NCBI GenBank assembly: GCA_905216025.1 | Contig: CAJMSE010000005.1 | Coordinates: 100,823-164,822, forward strand | Origin: an uncultured bacterium | GTDB lineage: Bacteria; Bacteroidota; Bacteroidia; Bacteroidales; Bacteroidaceae | Direction of reading: 5' to 3' | DNA: 64,000 bases | Shown here: one piece after another, positions 1 to 7,985 of the stretch | How positions within the stretch are numbered: position 1 is the first letter of the stretch | How the letters are laid out: each line of letters opens with the position of its first letter | The notes under the pieces: generated by a model | Databases searched by the model: none | Seen by the model: the letters and a program-made list of their open reading frames with translations, nothing else | What the model was told of the DNA's origin: nothing | Made by a program: the position numbers and the translations under genes

Positions 1-949
1 GAAAGACATCGGCAGCCAGACCATACACGACAAGGCACTCACCGCAATAATACTCGCGCGCCACGGCGAGACAGCCCGCAGCCGGGAGTATGTGCGCAGC
101 CTGAAGGAATATTCCGTATATACCGAGGAGATGGGACGCTACTACGACACCCGCCGTGCCGCCTATTCGTGGCGCGACTATAAGATACCGACGGAGGTTG
201 CGGCCATCGAGGCTCTCATGACCGTCACGCCCGGAGACACCCTCACCGTGGGCGAGATGCGCCGCTGGCTGCTCCAGCAGAAGCGCACGCAGGCATGGGA
301 CACGCCCGTTAACAGCGTCGACGCCGTCTACGGGTTCCTCCGCGGCAACTCCGGGGTGCTCGATGCGCGCGAGCAGACCGTGCTCGCCATCGACGGCCGG
401 CCGCTCGCCATGCCGCAGGCCACCGCGGGAATAGGCTATGTGAAGACGTCAATCACCGGACAGTCCGGCCGCCGCTTCACCGCGACGAAGACCTCGCAGG
501 GCACGTCGTGGGGTGCCCTCTATGCCCAGTATATGCAGAAGACGTCGGAGGTGACGGCCTCGTCGGCCGGCATCAGCGTGAAGCGCGAGATAATATCTGC
601 CGGCAAGACCCTCGCCGTGGGCAGCCGGGTGAAGGTGCGCATCACCGTCAAGGCCGACCGCGACCTCGACTTCGTGCAGGTCACCGACCGCCGTGCGGCG
701 TGCATGGAGCCGGTAAGCCAGCTGAGCGGATACAGCGGCGGCATGTACGTCTCGCCCCGTGACAATGCCACCTGCTATTACTTCGACCGCCTGCCGAAGG
801 GCAAGAGGGTGATTGAGACCGAGTACTATATCGACCGTGCCGGCGTCTACGAGACCGGAACGTGCACCGCCGGCTGTGCCTACGCGCCCGAATATCGCGC
901 CACGGCCGCGTCGGAGACACTGAAAGTGAGCATTGATGAAAACAAATAA
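1..949 (+). CDS. Alpha-2-macroglobulin family protein, C-terminal part (5' truncated by window)
   Basis: The frame is open from base 2, so the gene begins upstream of the window; only about 315 C-terminal residues are visible. The tail matches the Bacteroidota alpha-2-macroglobulin type: an all-alpha end of the thioester-domain region, then a beta-rich bacterial MG10-like domain with a verb-like pattern of hydrophobic strands (ISVKREI, VRITVKADRDLDFVQVTDRRAA) and an ending ATAASETLKVSI. The family forms periplasmic or surface protease traps that often work with peptidoglycan or T9SS machinery. It is followed 9 bases later by a DUF1573 gene on the same strand. The family call is from recalled similarity; the thioester motif, if any, lies upstream and cannot be checked. 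Confidence 0.75.
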   Translation, partial: KDIGSQTIHDKALTAIILARHGETARSREYVRSLKEYSVYTEEMGRYYDTRRAAYSWRDYKIPTEVAAIEALMTVTPGDTLTVGEMRRWLLQQKRTQAWDTPVNSVDAVYGFLRGNSGVLDAREQTVLAIDGRPLAMPQATAGIGYVKTSITGQSGRRFTATKTSQGTSWGALYAQYMQKTSEVTASSAGISVKREIISAGKTLAVGSRVKVRITVKADRDLDFVQVTDRRAACMEPVSQLSGYSGGMYVSPRDNATCYYFDRLPKGKRVIETEYYIDRAGVYETGTCTAGCAYAPEYRATAASETLKVSIDENK

Positions 950-958
950 TATCGGATT

Positions 959-2023
959 ATGACTGTCAGGACTATAATGATACAGCTGTTGCTGGCCGCC
1001 TCGGTGCCCGTCGCGGCACAGCGGCTGACGGCTGTCGCAAATACCGTAGACTGCGGGAAGGTGGCTTACGAGAAGCCCGTGACCGCAACGTTTGAACTGC
1101 GAAACAAGGGAATGCGCAAGCTGAAGATTACCGACGTGAAGGCGAGCTGCGGCTGCATAGACGTGCAGTACCCCAAGGACGAGATACCCGCAGGCGACAA
1201 GTTCACCCTGCGCCTCACCTATGATGCCCGCCAGCTCGGACATTTCAGCAAGAGCGTGCGCATTGTCAGCAACGGCTCGAAGAAGCCGGTGTATCTCACA
1301 ATGACCGGTGTTGTCATGTCAGACCTTAAAGACTACTCCGGCTCCTATCCCTTCTCGATAGGCGACCTGCTCATCGACCGCAACGAGCTGGAGTTCGACG
1401 ACGTCAACAAGGGCGACAACCCGACGCAGGAGATATACATGATGAATACCGGAACAAAGGTCTTCACGCCCAACATGATGCACCTGCCGCCGTATCTCTC
1501 GGCCGTCGTGACGCCCGAGCGGCTCGCCCCCGGACGCTCCGGGAAGGTGGAGGTGACCCTCAACTCGTCGAAACTGCGCGACTTCGGACTGACGCAGACC
1601 TCCGTATACCTCGGCCGCAACCTCGGTGAGAAGGTCAGCAGCGACAACGAGATTACCATATCTGCCGTGCTCCTGCCTGCCTTCACCGGCATGACGGGCG
1701 ACAAGAAGCAGTATGCTCCCCGCATGGTGCTCTCGGCAGACTCGCTCACCCTCGACTTCAACGGCAAGCGGAAGAAGAGCGGAGACATCGTGATAACGAA
1801 CAACGGACGCACCACGCTGAAGATATCGTCGCTCCAGATGTTCACCTCCGGCATGAAGGTGACATTGGGCAAGCGCGACATAGAGCCGGGAGAGTCTACC
1901 CGGCTGAAGATTACCGTCGGGCTCGACGACAGCCGCAAGCAGCGCTCGAAGCCGCGCGTGCTGATGATAACGAACGACCCGGACAGGCCGAAGGTGGTGG
2001 TAAAAGTAAACATTGTCAAGTAA
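959..2023 (+). CDS. DUF1573 domain-containing exported protein
   Basis: A 354-residue protein with a cleavable signal peptide (hydrophobic core near residues 5-19, ending PVAAQ). Residues of about 25-120 form a classic DUF1573 Ig-like domain: DCGKV near the start, FELRNKGMRKLKITDVKASCGC, then IPAGDKFTLRLTYDAR and a closing VRIVSNGSKKPVYLTMTG. The second half repeats Ig-like strands and ends with another NDPDRPKVVVKV module. DUF1573 proteins are abundant in Bacteroidota and are thought to be periplasmic or surface adaptor proteins; no enzymatic role is known to me. The gene follows the alpha-2-macroglobulin end by 9 bases and precedes meaB by 6, suggesting co-transcription. Confidence 0.85.
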   Translation: MTVRTIMIQLLLAASVPVAAQRLTAVANTVDCGKVAYEKPVTATFELRNKGMRKLKITDVKASCGCIDVQYPKDEIPAGDKFTLRLTYDARQLGHFSKSVRIVSNGSKKPVYLTMTGVVMSDLKDYSGSYPFSIGDLLIDRNELEFDDVNKGDNPTQEIYMMNTGTKVFTPNMMHLPPYLSAVVTPERLAPGRSGKVEVTLNSSKLRDFGLTQTSVYLGRNLGEKVSSDNEITISAVLLPAFTGMTGDKKQYAPRMVLSADSLTLDFNGKRKKSGDIVITNNGRTTLKISSLQMFTSGMKVTLGKRDIEPGESTRLKITVGLDDSRKQRSKPRVLMITNDPDRPKVVVKVNIVK

Positions 2024-2029
2024 ACGGTT

Positions 2030-3130
2030 ATGGAACATCCTGAAAACAACGAGGAATACAAGGGACTAACAGTCAACGGCGGCGTGGAACAGCCGTCTAT
2101 AATAAACCCGTATCTCAAGCGGAGCCGCTTCCGCCGGCGCGAGCTCTCGGCCGCAGAGATGGTCGAAGGCATCGTCCGCGGCGACGTCACGGTGCTCAGT
2201 CAGGCCGTCACGCTTGTGGAGAGCGTCAACCCCGACCACCAGGCCAAGGCGCAGGAGGTCATCGAGAAGTGCCTTCCCGCCAGCGGACGCTCAATCCGCG
2301 TGGGTATCAGCGGCGTGCCGGGAGCCGGCAAGTCGACCAGCATCGACGAGTTCGGCATCCACGTTCTCGACACCTACGGCGGCAAACTGGCCGTGCTGGC
2401 CATCGACCCGAGTTCCGAACGCTCCAAGGGAAGCATCCTCGGCGACAAGACCCGGATGGAGAAACTCGCGCAGCATCCCAAGTCGTTCATACGTCCCAGT
2501 CCGTCGGCGGGTTCGCTCGGAGGCGTCGCCCGCAAGACACGCGAAACGATAATACTGTGCGAGGCCGCCGGATTCGACAAGATATTCGTCGAGACGGTAG
2601 GCGTGGGGCAGAGCGAGACCGCCTGCCACTCGATGGTCGATTTCTTCCTGCTCATCCAGCTGGCAGGCACCGGCGACGAGCTCCAGGGCATCAAGCGGGG
2701 CATCATGGAGATTAGCGACGGCATCGTGATAAACAAGTGCGACGGCGAGAACGTGGACAAGTGCCACCTCGCGGCCACGAGTTTCCGCAACGCCCTCCAC
2801 TTCTTCCCGATGCCGGAGAGCGGCTGGACGCCCCGTGTGCTGTGCTACAGCGGATTCTACGGCACGGGGATTAAGGAGATATGGGACATGGTCTACGAGT
2901 ACATCGCCTTCGTGAAGGCCAACGGCTACTTCGACTACCGCCGCAACGAGCAGAGCAAATACTGGATGTACGAGAGCATCAACGAGCATCTGCGCAGCAG
3001 TTTCTACAACAACGCGCTGGTGCAGCAGCACCTGCAGGAGGCCGAGCGCACCGTCCTCGCCGGCGGCAAGACCAGCTTCACGGCGGCGAAAGACCTGCTC
3101 GACATGTACTTTGAGAATATAAGGAAGTGA
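2030..3130 (+). CDS. meaB: Methylmalonyl-CoA mutase-associated GTPase MeaB (ArgK family)
   Basis: A 366-residue SIMIBI-class GTPase. The P-loop GVPGAGKS is at residues 95-102, the switch region DPSSERSKGSILGDKTRM at 126-143, the family signature VETVGVGQSE at 187-196 and the guanine motif NKCD at 235-238. Length and C-terminal dimerisation region are normal for MeaB. The family protects and reloads the B12-dependent methylmalonyl-CoA mutase; mutase genes are not in this window, although in many Bacteroidota they are unlinked or elsewhere. The start ATG lies 6 bases after the DUF1573 stop and the gene runs into ispH with a 17-base gap. Confidence 0.95.
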   Translation: MEHPENNEEYKGLTVNGGVEQPSIINPYLKRSRFRRRELSAAEMVEGIVRGDVTVLSQAVTLVESVNPDHQAKAQEVIEKCLPASGRSIRVGISGVPGAGKSTSIDEFGIHVLDTYGGKLAVLAIDPSSERSKGSILGDKTRMEKLAQHPKSFIRPSPSAGSLGGVARKTRETIILCEAAGFDKIFVETVGVGQSETACHSMVDFFLLIQLAGTGDELQGIKRGIMEISDGIVINKCDGENVDKCHLAATSFRNALHFFPMPESGWTPRVLCYSGFYGTGIKEIWDMVYEYIAFVKANGYFDYRRNEQSKYWMYESINEHLRSSFYNNALVQQHLQEAERTVLAGGKTSFTAAKDLLDMYFENIRK

Positions 3131-3147
3131 CGTAACGGAGGGAAGCG

Positions 3148-4065
3148 ATGCTACAGATAGAGATAGACAGCGGCAGCGGGTTCTGCTTCGGGGTGACCAC
3201 GGCGATAAGCAAGGCCGAGGAAGAGCTTGCCGAGGGCAAGACCCTCTACTGCCTGGGCGACATAGTACACAACGGAATGGAGTGCGAGCGGCTCCGCAGG
3301 ATGGGGCTGATAACGATAAACCACGACGAGATGCGGCAGCTGCACGACGTCAAGGTGCTGCTCCGGGCCCACGGCGAGCCGCCCGAGACGTACGACCTTG
3401 CGCGGCGTAACAACATCGAGATAATAGACGCCACGTGCCCCGTGGTGCTCCAGCTCCAGCGCCGCATCAAGAAGCAGCACGAGAAGAACGGCACGGCCGC
3501 CGGCGGCAGCTCCGCCGCGGCTCCGCCGCAGACCGTCATCTTCGGCAAGAACGGACATGCCGAGGTGCTCGGCCTCGTGGGGCAGACCGGCGGGCAGGCC
3601 ATTGTGATAGAGCAGTTCGACGACGTCAAGATGCTCGACTTCACCCGCGACATATACCTTTACTCACAGACGACGAAGTCGCTCGACGAGTTTCATCGCA
3701 TCACAGACTACATCCAAAGCCACATATCGCCCTCTGCGGAGTTCCGCAGCTTCGACACCATCTGCCGTCAGGTGGCCAACCGCATGCCCAACATCAGCAC
3801 CTTCGCCACCCGCCACGACCTCATCCTCTTCGTCTGCGGCCGCAAGAGCAGCAACGGCAAGGTGCTCTTCAACGAGTGTCTGCGCGTAAACCCCAACAGC
3901 CATCTCATCGAAGGGCCGGAGGAGATAGACCCGGCGTGGCTCGAAGGCATCTCCACCGTGGGCATCTGCGGAGCCACGAGCACGCCGAAGTGGCTCATGG
4001 AGCAGTGTCGCGATGCGATAGGGGACGGGGCCCCTCCCGGCCTCCCCAAAGGGGAGGAGAAGTGA
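3148..4065 (+). CDS. ispH: 4-hydroxy-3-methylbut-2-enyl diphosphate reductase
   Basis: A 305-residue IspH/LytB, the last enzyme of the MEP isoprenoid pathway, converting HMBPP to IPP and DMAPP. The three iron-sulfur cysteines are at C13 (FCFGV), C97 (DATCPVV) and C206 (DTICRQV); substrate histidines fit H41 (IVHNG), H75 (RAHGE) and H137 (GHAEV). The C-terminal GICGATSTP replaces the usual GxTAGASTP. Two oddities: an Ala/Gly/Ser/Pro-rich insert at about residues 115-128, and a tail after residue 291 encoded by a GC-rich hairpin (see the repeat at 4041-4057). The start has a good GGAGGG upstream. dxs, for the first step, lies at 34-36 kb. Confidence 0.93.
   Translation: MLQIEIDSGSGFCFGVTTAISKAEEELAEGKTLYCLGDIVHNGMECERLRRMGLITINHDEMRQLHDVKVLLRAHGEPPETYDLARRNNIEIIDATCPVVLQLQRRIKKQHEKNGTAAGGSSAAAPPQTVIFGKNGHAEVLGLVGQTGGQAIVIEQFDDVKMLDFTRDIYLYSQTTKSLDEFHRITDYIQSHISPSAEFRSFDTICRQVANRMPNISTFATRHDLILFVCGRKSSNGKVLFNECLRVNPNSHLIEGPEEIDPAWLEGISTVGICGATSTPKWLMEQCRDAIGDGAPPGLPKGEEK
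4041..4057. repeat. GC-rich hairpin inside the ispH 3' end
   Basis: CCTCCCC, a 3-base loop AAA, then GGGGAGG. It encodes part of the tail GAPPGLPKGEE, which is not part of the conserved IspH fold, so an intergenic palindrome seems to have been captured into the reading frame before the TGA at 4063-4065. It could also act in RNA folding or termination. Confidence 0.6.
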
Positions 4066-4084
4066 AAGAAGGGTCGTGAGGGGC

Positions 4085-4230
4085 TCACGGAGCCGTTTTG
4101 AAGGTGTAACGGGCAGGCTTTGATGATGTAATCGGTTGCCCGCTGATGTATTCCGCTTGCTTTCAAATGCGTTTGTGCCAGCTATCAAAAGTGTTTTTGA
4201 TAGCTGGCACAAGTGTTTTTGAGGGCTGTC
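4085..4230 (+). repeat. Modular intergenic repeat, copy A (family R1)
   Basis: This copy holds the dyad 4174-4190 / 4195-4211 (TGTGCCAGCTATCAAAA and its exact reverse complement) plus a preceding module with GCTTTGATGATGTAA. Related copies are at 36325-36475 (same orientation, diverged) and 63605-63770 (inverted; bases 63641-63673 are the exact reverse complement of 4161-4193, 33 bases). No protein reading frame is supported. It fills the first half of the 429-base gap between the convergent ispH and cmk. Confidence 0.8.
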
Positions 4231-4314
4231 AGAAATGCAGCGGCTTCTTCACATGCTGATAAGCAGATGTGAAGATATTTCCGAATGCTTGTTTTTATAT
4301 TGTATTGAGCGCAT

Positions 4315-4403
4315 TGTAGGGACATATTCTCGTATTTGTCCGCAACAAAACGATTGATTATCAATATATTTCGGACGGACAGATACGAGAATATGTCCCT
4401 ACA
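4315..4403. repeat. Long inverted repeat (28-base arms), ispH-cmk gap
   Basis: Arms 4315-4342 and 4376-4403 are reverse complements with one mismatch; each outer end reads TGTAGGGACA. The 33-base AT-rich loop holds a small near-palindrome ATTGATnATCAAT. It lies between two convergent genes, so it may end transcription, but no T-run follows either side. The outer TAGGGACA resembles the larger inverted repeat at 47274-47417. It may be a small non-autonomous mobile element. Confidence 0.75.
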
Positions 4404-4494
4404 ACTGCATGGAAACCGCATATCCGGTAGGGCCTTTCGGCCTACAGCGGTTTTTTCATGCTCCTTGCCGTGAGGGCATAGCCGGGTGATATCT

Positions 4495-5190
4495 CTACTT
4501 TTCTGAGCTTGCCTCGTTGAAGCGGTCGAGAAGCCATTGCTTCTGCTGGGCAAGCGTCATGTCGCTGTTGTCGAGCTCGATGGCGTCGTCGGCCTTGCGC
4601 AGGGGCGACACCTCGCGGTGCGAGTCGATGTAGTCGCGCTCCTGGACGTTGCGCAATATGTTGTCGTAGTCGGCCTCCATGCCCTTTCCTTTCAGTTCGT
4701 CATAGCGGCGGCGGGCACGCACCTCGGCGCTCGCAGTGACGTAAATCTTCAGTTCGGCATCGGGGAATACTGTCGTTCCGATGTCGCGGCCGTCCATGAC
4801 GACACCCTTGTCGCGGCCCATGCGCTGCTGCATGGCCACGAGAGCCTTGCGCACGAAGGGCAGGGCGGCCACGGGACTGACATGGTCCGACACCTCCATC
4901 GTCCTTATCTCGCGTTCCACGTTCTCGCCGTTGAGGCACGCCTCGGGCAGTCCGGTGGCGCCGTTGAGCACGAAGGTGATTACTATTTTGTCCATGCCGG
5001 CCTTCAGGGCGGCGGCATTTATCGTGCCGTCTGCGCCGAACAGGCCGTTGCGCAGAGCATAGAGCGTGACGCAGCGGTACATCGCTCCCGTGTCTACATA
5101 TACATATCCGACCTCGCGGGCCAGGTCTTTGGCCATCGTGCTCTTGCCGCACGATGAGAAACCGTCGATTGCTATGGTGATCTTCTTCAT
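4495..5190 (-). CDS. cmk: Cytidylate kinase
   Basis: A 231-residue (d)CMP kinase using ATP, in pyrimidine nucleotide synthesis. The P-loop GFSSCGKS is at residues 10-17, followed by YVDTGAMYR at 32-39 and the CMP-binding signature VMDGRDIGTTVFPDAELK in the middle of the protein. Length is normal. The gene starts 18 bases after the porQ stop on the same strand, so both are probably one transcript from the promoter at 6176-6183. Confidence 0.95.
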   Translation of the reverse strand: MKKITIAIDGFSSCGKSTMAKDLAREVGYVYVDTGAMYRCVTLYALRNGLFGADGTINAAALKAGMDKIVITFVLNGATGLPEACLNGENVEREIRTMEVSDHVSPVAALPFVRKALVAMQQRMGRDKGVVMDGRDIGTTVFPDAELKIYVTASAEVRARRRYDELKGKGMEADYDNILRNVQERDYIDSHREVSPLRKADDAIELDNSDMTLAQQKQWLLDRFNEASSEK

Positions 5191-5208
5191 ATCTTTATGT
5201 TTGTTTCG

Positions 5209-6153
5209 TCAAAGTGTGTAGCTGACGTTGAACGTCAGTGAGGCCGTGGACACGTGGTATTTGGCGTATGCCACGTGCAGCTTGAAGCGCTCGAGCTGAA
5301 GTCCGGCGCCGGCCGAGAGGCCCGCTCCATGACTGCTGCTGCCCTCGGTGTCGGTGATTTTCATCTCGTCCGCCCGCCTGAAGTTGTATCCGCCCGCCAC
5401 GTATATGTTGCTCGACAGGAGTATGTCGGCACCCACCACGAAGTGGTTTATGAACCGCCCCTCCCATTCGTTGAGCCTCGTCATCGTGGCCGAGACGCGC
5501 AGCGGGGCGTTGCCCAGCTTCTTGCTCACTCCTATCTGTATGTCGAGCGGTATGCGCTCGAAGTCGTCGTTGAACGCCTTTACCTGTCCGCCGAGGTTGC
5601 GCGCCGCGGCGGAGAGGGAGAGCCCCTGCTCCTCGAGATACCAGTTGAGGCCGAGGTCGACGCCCATGGCGATGGAGTTGTAGCCGCCGATGGCCGACGT
5701 TATGACCTTCGCCGTGACGCCGCCGGCCAGCCGGTCGGTGAGCGTGTAGGCGAACGTGCCGCCTATCATGATGTCCTTGGCCGAGAAAGTGCCCGTCTCA
5801 ATGTTGTCTGCCGTGGTCTCCTTCATCGTCCCGTAGTCCATATACTGCGCCGAGACGCCCCATGTGGCGCGCTCTCCGGCAGCCCTGACAAACGATGCTC
5901 CGGCCGTCTTCGTGCCCTCCATGTATGTCATGTAGTTGAGGTTTATCGTCTTGTCGCTCACCGATGTTATCAGTGCCGGGTTGTGGAATATCAGTGTCGC
6001 GTCGTCCTCTATCAGCGTGATGTTCTCCCCGCCGAGCGCGGCAGCGTGCGCACTCATCGGCAGGCGCAGGAAATTATAGTCCGTGCGGCTCTCCTGTGCG
6101 GAGGCAAAGGCGGGCATCAGCGTCGTGACGATGGCAAAAAGCAGTTTTTTCAT
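5209..6153 (-). CDS. porQ: Type IX secretion system protein PorQ
   Basis: A 314-residue outer-membrane beta-barrel of the PorV/PorQ type. The signal peptide ends around ASAQ (residue 20). The family start is clear: NFLRLPMSAHAAALGGENI, then LIEDDATLIFHNPALI; the remainder is alternating amphipathic strands ending VSYTL. PorQ proteins serve the type IX secretion system of Bacteroidota and are distinguished from PorV by length and by this N-terminal block. Its presence implies T9SS in this organism, although no other por gene is in the window. It is the first gene of the porQ-cmk unit. Confidence 0.88.
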   Translation of the reverse strand: MKKLLFAIVTTLMPAFASAQESRTDYNFLRLPMSAHAAALGGENITLIEDDATLIFHNPALITSVSDKTINLNYMTYMEGTKTAGASFVRAAGERATWGVSAQYMDYGTMKETTADNIETGTFSAKDIMIGGTFAYTLTDRLAGGVTAKVITSAIGGYNSIAMGVDLGLNWYLEEQGLSLSAAARNLGGQVKAFNDDFERIPLDIQIGVSKKLGNAPLRVSATMTRLNEWEGRFINHFVVGADILLSSNIYVAGGYNFRRADEMKITDTEGSSSHGAGLSAGAGLQLERFKLHVAYAKYHVSTASLTFNVSYTL

Positions 6154-6175
6154 CCCTTTTATGGTAATTTGTCTG

Positions 6176-6183
6176 CAAAGTTA
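6176..6183 (-). promoter_or_regulatory. Promoter -7 element for porQ-cmk
   Basis: TAACTTTG on the minus strand, 23 bases upstream of the porQ ATG; matches TAnnTTTG. Confidence 0.6.
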
Positions 6184-6205
6184 CGCCTTTTTAAAATATC
6201 TGCGC

Positions 6206-6213
6206 TAATTTTG
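6206..6213 (+). promoter_or_regulatory. Promoter -7 element for the TonB-family gene
   Basis: TAATTTTG, matching TAnnTTTG, about 60 bases upstream of the ATG at 6275; back to back with the porQ promoter. Confidence 0.5.
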
Positions 6214-6274
6214 CAGGAGTAAATTAATAATTCCATTATAGGATTATAACGTAAAACGAAGCATAATATTATAA

Positions 6275-6991
6275 ATGCCGATGGAGACAAAGAAGAGTGA
6301 GGCAGCAGACCTCGAGCGCGGGCGTGTCACGGGATTCCTTCTCGGGCTCGTCTTTGCCCTGTCGCTCCTCTTCGTGGCATTTGAATACACCACAGACGAC
6401 GGCACGGCCGCTTCCGATGGCGATGAGCTCGACAACCTGCTGGCCGACGCTGAGCTGACGCCCGTCAGGACCTATGAGGACATGGTGGCGCTGACGCCCG
6501 TCGCCAAGGCGCCGTCGCTCGACAGGGTGAGGGCGGCCGACGAGGCCGTGACCGACGAGCGGGCCTCCGCCGACGGCGCTTCGGCTGCCGAGGCCATGGG
6601 GCTGCTGCCGTTCGTGCCCTCCGACGACGATGCTGCCACGTCGCTGGCCACTATTCCGCCGCAGGAAGCCGCCAACCCGCTCAACTTCCGCGTGGTGCGC
6701 GAGCTGCCGCAGTTTCCCGGCGGACCGGTGGAGATGATGAAATGGCTCACGCGAAACCTCAAATATCCGCCGTCGGCACGCCAGCGTAAGCAGCAGGGCA
6801 AGGTGAAGGCGAGCTTCATCATAAACCTCGACGGGAGCATCTCGGACATTAAGATCGTCGAGTCGGCAGGCGCGGCGTTCGACCGCGAGGCCATGCGCGT
6901 GATTCGGATGATGCCCCGCTGGAAGGCCGGCGTGCAGGACGGGAAGCCCTGCCGCACGATGGTGTGTGTGCCGATAGTTTTCAAACTGTAA
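6275..6991 (+). CDS. TonB family protein
   Basis: A 238-residue inner-membrane protein. One N-terminal TM helix (about residues 20-40, FLLGLVFALSLLFVAFEY) is followed by an acidic, Ala/Asp-rich periplasmic linker and a C-terminal TonB domain: FPGGPVEMMKWL, NLKYPPSARQRKQQGKVKASFIINLDGSI, FDREAMRVIRMMPRWKAG and a final CVPIVFKL. TonB transmits proton-motive force to outer-membrane transporters. The unusually short linker lacks the Pro-Lys run of enteric TonB, which is common in Bacteroidota. It may pair with the exbB/exbD set 2 kb downstream. An alternative start is the ATG two codons later. Confidence 0.88.
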   Translation: MPMETKKSEAADLERGRVTGFLLGLVFALSLLFVAFEYTTDDGTAASDGDELDNLLADAELTPVRTYEDMVALTPVAKAPSLDRVRAADEAVTDERASADGASAAEAMGLLPFVPSDDDAATSLATIPPQEAANPLNFRVVRELPQFPGGPVEMMKWLTRNLKYPPSARQRKQQGKVKASFIINLDGSISDIKIVESAGAAFDREAMRVIRMMPRWKAGVQDGKPCRTMVCVPIVFKL

Positions 6992-7010
6992 CAACCTAAC
7001 AACAATCAAT

Positions 7011-7985
7011 ATGCAGACATCAAAGGAAATACTCGACCTCGTCAACAGCTTCATCGACAGCCTGCCCTACGACCGCAAGCCCTCGACGCTGTATGAACCT
7101 ATCAGATATGTGCTCTCGCTCGGCGGGAAGCGCATCCGCCCGGTGCTCATGCTCCTTGCATACAACCTCTATAAGGAAGACGTGCAGCGCATCCTCATGC
7201 CGGCATGCGCCATCGAGACATACCACAACTACACCCTGCTGCACGACGACCTGATGGACAATGCCGACGTGCGGCGTGGCCAGCCCACCGTGCACCGCAA
7301 GTGGAACCCCAACACGGCGATACTCTCGGGCGACTCGATGCTCGTCGTGGCCTATCAGCGCATGGCCATGTGCGATGCCGACAAGCTGGGACGGGTGCTC
7401 GGACTCTTCACCGAGACGGCCCTCGAGATAGGCGAGGGACAGCAGTACGATATGGACTTCGAGACCCGCGACGACGTCACGGAAGGCGAATATATAGAGA
7501 TGATACGCCTGAAGACCAGCGTGCTGCTGGCCTGCGCGGTGAAGATTGGTGCCATACTGGCCGACGCTCCCGCCGCAGATGCCGACAACCTGTACATGTT
7601 CGGGGAGCGGATGGGCCTCGCCTTCCAGCTTCAGGACGACCTGCTCGACGTCTACGGCGACCCCGCCGTGTTCGGTAAGGCCATCGGAGGAGACATCACT
7701 TCGAATAAGAAGACCTACATGCTCATCAACGCCATGCAGCGCGCCGACAGCCGCCAGCGTGCCGAGCTGGAGCGGTGGATAGGCGCAAAGACCTTCGACC
7801 GCGCGGAGAAGATTGCCGCAGTGACCGCCATCTACGACGAACTGGGCATCCGCAGCCTGTGCGAGGAGAAGATAGAGAGCTACTTCCGCGAGAGCGAGGA
7901 GTTTCTTGCAAGGGTAGGGGTGCCCGACAGCCGCAAGGCATGCCTGCGCGAGTTCACGGCCAATATGATGAGGAGAGAGAAGTGA
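7011..7985 (+). CDS. Polyprenyl synthetase (short-chain type, trans-prenyltransferase)
   Basis: A 324-residue all-alpha prenyltransferase condensing IPP with allylic diphosphates. The first Asp-rich motif is D79-D80-x-x-D83 in LLHDDLMDNADVRRG, and the second is D209-D210-x-x-D213 in FQLQDDLLDVYGD; GGKRIRP at 38-44 binds IPP. A tyrosine (Y74) five residues before the first motif suggests a short product (farnesyl or geranylgeranyl diphosphate), but chain length is inference. ispH and dxs in the window supply its substrates. The stop overlaps the tatD start (TGATG), indicating translational coupling. Confidence 0.9.
   Translation: MQTSKEILDLVNSFIDSLPYDRKPSTLYEPIRYVLSLGGKRIRPVLMLLAYNLYKEDVQRILMPACAIETYHNYTLLHDDLMDNADVRRGQPTVHRKWNPNTAILSGDSMLVVAYQRMAMCDADKLGRVLGLFTETALEIGEGQQYDMDFETRDDVTEGEYIEMIRLKTSVLLACAVKIGAILADAPAADADNLYMFGERMGLAFQLQDDLLDVYGDPAVFGKAIGGDITSNKKTYMLINAMQRADSRQRAELERWIGAKTFDRAEKIAAVTAIYDELGIRSLCEEKIESYFRESEEFLARVGVPDSRKACLREFTANMMRREK

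Noticed and set aside
4185..4553. Minus-strand frame after cmk
   Set aside because: Consists of R1 repeat and inverted-repeat sequence with an overlap into cmk; no protein-like pattern.
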